DNA of 64,000 nt from Neptuniibacter sp. CAU 1671 (GTDB lineage: Bacteria > Pseudomonadota > Gammaproteobacteria > Pseudomonadales > Balneatricaceae): assembly GCF_029222905.1 (NCBI RefSeq), contig NZ_JARHUE010000001.1, positions 310,001 through 374,000 on the forward strand, read 5' to 3'. Positions within the stretch are counted from its first letter, which is position 1. Every line of letters begins with the position of its first letter. Shown here in pieces: positions 62,267 through 64,000 of this stretch. The position numbers and the translations under genes were made by a program. The notes under the pieces are model-generated. The model saw only the letters and a list, made by a program, of their open reading frames with translations. It did not search any database and was not told the origin of the DNA.

Positions 62267-64000
62267 TCAGAAGCGGACCCGCATGCCAACCACACCTGAA
62301 CGTGGCTTACCGGGGCCAACGAAACGGACTTCATCGTCAAAGTCATCTCCAAGCACTTCTTCCGCTTCGCCATAGACACCAAAGGTTTCATACTCTTTAT
62401 CAAACAGGTTGTCGATCTTAGCAAAAAACTCAACATTTTCAGAGGCTTTATAGAGACCTCTTAGATTAACAACAGCAAATCCATCCAGCTTGTCGTCATC
62501 ATTGGACTCGTCACCCCGGAAATACTGACTGCTCTGATAAGAGACTTCCAGCCCCAGGTCAAATGCGGGCGTCACATTCCAGTCTGCAACCAGCTTTACC
62601 ACATGTTGCGGCAAGCCCGGAATATCATCACCACGCTCAACCTGACGGTCTCCACCCTGTGGATGGTTAGGGCTAAAACTGACATAAGGCGTGCGGAAGG
62701 TCGCCTCCAGCCAGGTATATGAAACCCCAAGCGTCACTTTTTCGTATTGCTTCTGCGCTCCCAATTCCAGACCTAAACGGCGGGTTTTACCCACATTGGC
62801 AAAGTAACCTTCTGATGGGCTATCACCTGCCTGCTGGAAAATAATGTCATCGTGGTTAATGGTGTGGAAAACACCCGCATTCCACTGATAGTCAGAACCG
62901 TTGCCACGTACACCAAACTCAACTGTTTTGGCGACAACCTGCTTTAACGGTGGATCTGATACAAAACCATTTGGTAACTTACATGGGTCATCCGGATCCG
63001 CACAGCTCAGCTCAGCCGGAGTTGGTGCACGGGAAGCCTCACTGTAACTGGCATACCAAGAACGCTCATCCGTGGGGTGCCAGGCCAGACCGACAGCCGG
63101 ATTAAAGCGGTTGAAGCTGTGACTGCCATCCAACGAGCCTTCACCATCTTCAATCAGATCTTCCATCTTCACGCGAGTACGGTTGTAACGGCCTGCAACT
63201 GTAAGATCCAGTTCATCGTTCAGAGCCAGCGTGTCGGTAAAGAACAAACCAAAATTAAATTGTTTGGCATGTAGTCGAACCTGTGACTCCGCGTCGTACA
63301 GACCAATACCGGTCACGCCTCGGTCGTCAGTAATCACATCGTTACGGAGTTCAGCAAACTGGGTATCAGAACGGAACTTAATATCAGCCGCATCATAGTT
63401 AAAACCGACGGTCAGCTGATTTTCACGATCAAACATATCCCCAAGGAAGGTCAACTGCGAAGCCAGACCCAAACTCCGCTGCTTGGTTTCTGAGGTGTTC
63501 AGGGTACCGTCAAGTTCATCAGGATCCAGTGAGGGGTCAATTTCCTCAAGCGTCATACCTTCGTAACCAACAAAGGTTACTGGCTCCAGTGACATCGGAT
63601 CATCTTCATCCCCTTCACACAGGGTCTCCAAGCCACCGTCATCACACTCTTCGTAGTCACTGTCATCGCCATTGAGGGTGTTGATCTTGTTCTTGCGGTA
63701 ATACACATTACCACTCCACTGAACATCATCAGACACCCAGGTATCGCCCGACAGCGCGAACAGGTTCATCTGCGTTTCAGTACGATCCGGCTGAGTGTAG
63801 ATGGATTCGCGCCCCTGAGTATCAAGCAGCAGTTCAGGTGCAGCGCCATTACCGATCAGCTCGTTATCATTGGCCGCCATGGTCAGCTCTAATGAACTGT
63901 CCTCACCACGCCAGCTCAGATTTGCCAGCCCCTGCCTTACTTCGCTGGGTGAATGATCACGCCAGCCGTCCTCTTCGTAATAATTGCCAATCACGTAATA
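62267..64000 (-). CDS. TonB-dependent outer-membrane receptor (5' end beyond window)
   Basis: An open frame runs to the window edge; the Met near 63994 is internal, because the signal, TonB box and plug domain are missing. The visible 578 residues are beta-barrel: SWYASYSEASRAPTPAELSC, KTVEFGVRGNGSDYQWNAGVFH, and the terminal VVGMRVRF with C-terminal Phe. One outer loop is unusually acidic (near 63500-63690, DDSDYEECDDGG and DPSLDPDELDG). It is followed by its own tonB. The ligand is unknown; siderophore, vitamin or metal-chelate uptake are all possible. Confidence 0.88.
   Translation of the reverse strand, partial: YYVIGNYYEEDGWRDHSPSEVRQGLANLSWRGEDSSLELTMAANDNELIGNGAAPELLLDTQGRESIYTQPDRTETQMNLFALSGDTWVSDDVQWSGNVYYRKNKINTLNGDDSDYEECDDGGLETLCEGDEDDPMSLEPVTFVGYEGMTLEEIDPSLDPDELDGTLNTSETKQRSLGLASQLTFLGDMFDRENQLTVGFNYDAADIKFRSDTQFAELRNDVITDDRGVTGIGLYDAESQVRLHAKQFNFGLFFTDTLALNDELDLTVAGRYNRTRVKMEDLIEDGEGSLDGSHSFNRFNPAVGLAWHPTDERSWYASYSEASRAPTPAELSCADPDDPCKLPNGFVSDPPLKQVVAKTVEFGVRGNGSDYQWNAGVFHTINHDDIIFQQAGDSPSEGYFANVGKTRRLGLELGAQKQYEKVTLGVSYTWLEATFRTPYVSFSPNHPQGGDRQVERGDDIPGLPQHVVKLVADWNVTPAFDLGLEVSYQSSQYFRGDESNDDDKLDGFAVVNLRGLYKASENVEFFAKIDNLFDKEYETFGVYGEAEEVLGDDFDDEVRFVGPGKPRSGVVGMRVRF

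Noticed and set aside
1-64000. CRISPR arrays, tRNA/rRNA genes, insertion sequences, prophage
   Set aside because: None was seen on reading; the only clear tandem repeat is the TonB spacer. Small RNAs without strong hairpins could still be missed by eye.

Overview
The window is chromosomal DNA from a marine-type gammaproteobacterium, most likely of the Oceanospirillaceae/Neptuniibacter–Amphritea–Marinobacterium group. This is inferred from roughly 50% GC, a Pseudomonas-like gene repertoire (ppsA/ppsR, pycA/pycB with a divergent LysR gene, nosP-nahK, erbR), an Xps-order type II secretion operon and dense, intron-free gene packing. No tRNA, rRNA, CRISPR array, insertion sequence or prophage was seen. 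Family names are given from memory of conserved motifs; no database search was run.

Layout. (1) 1-7.3 kb, central metabolism: a truncated ydiJ-type D-2-hydroxyglutarate dehydrogenase with a divergent LysR regulator, then ppsA and divergent ppsR. (2) 7.3-20.5 kb: a large secreted repeat protein of unknown function, followed by an eleven-gene type II secretion operon (gspE-F-G-H-I-J-K-L-M-N/C-D, all on the minus strand). (3) 21-27.3 kb: an RND efflux adaptor/pump pair, a voltage-gated cation channel of the bacterial NaV/CaV type, a lipoate/biotin ligase-like protein and a small lipoprotein. (4) 27.4-48.8 kb: the centrepiece, a periplasmic alcohol oxidation island. It holds an aldehyde dehydrogenase, an FRG-domain protein and two PQQ alcohol dehydrogenases. 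One has the Asp-x-Asp lanthanide signature and the other has Asp-x-Ser, typical of the calcium type. It also holds cytochrome c PedF, a MoxJ-like binding protein, a SoxYZ-like carrier, a SoxH-like metallohydrolase, a pentapeptide-repeat protein, a MoxY-like kinase flanked by two paralogous NarL-type regulators, and a PedA1A2BC-like ABC system. An MFS gene and a second ABC importer follow. (5) 49-54.1 kb: beta-carbonic anhydrase, two-subunit pyruvate carboxylase and its LysR regulator. (6) 54.2-59.4 kb: a CxxxCW rhodanese-like protein of PQQ clusters, ErbR/AgmR-like regulator, NahK/ErcS' hybrid kinase and NosP FIST-domain nitric oxide sensor. (7) 59.8-64 kb: a strongly expressed-looking porin, TonB with a long Pro-Lys-Pro-Glu spacer, and a truncated TonB-dependent receptor.

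How it fits together. Alcohols, probably entering through the porin, would be oxidised in the periplasm by one of two PQQ enzymes depending on metal supply (lanthanide or Ca2+), with electrons passing to PedF. The aldehyde would be oxidised by the NAD-dependent dehydrogenase, and C2/C3 carbon handled by PpsA and pyruvate carboxylase with bicarbonate from the carbonic anhydrase. Three NarL-type response regulators and two kinases, one linked to an NO sensor, are the likely control layer. Short shared sequence words lie upstream of the aldehyde dehydrogenase, both PQQ dehydrogenases, the second ABC importer and the porin. They suggest these units form one regulon, which is the most interesting untested observation here. 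PQQ biosynthesis genes are not in the window.
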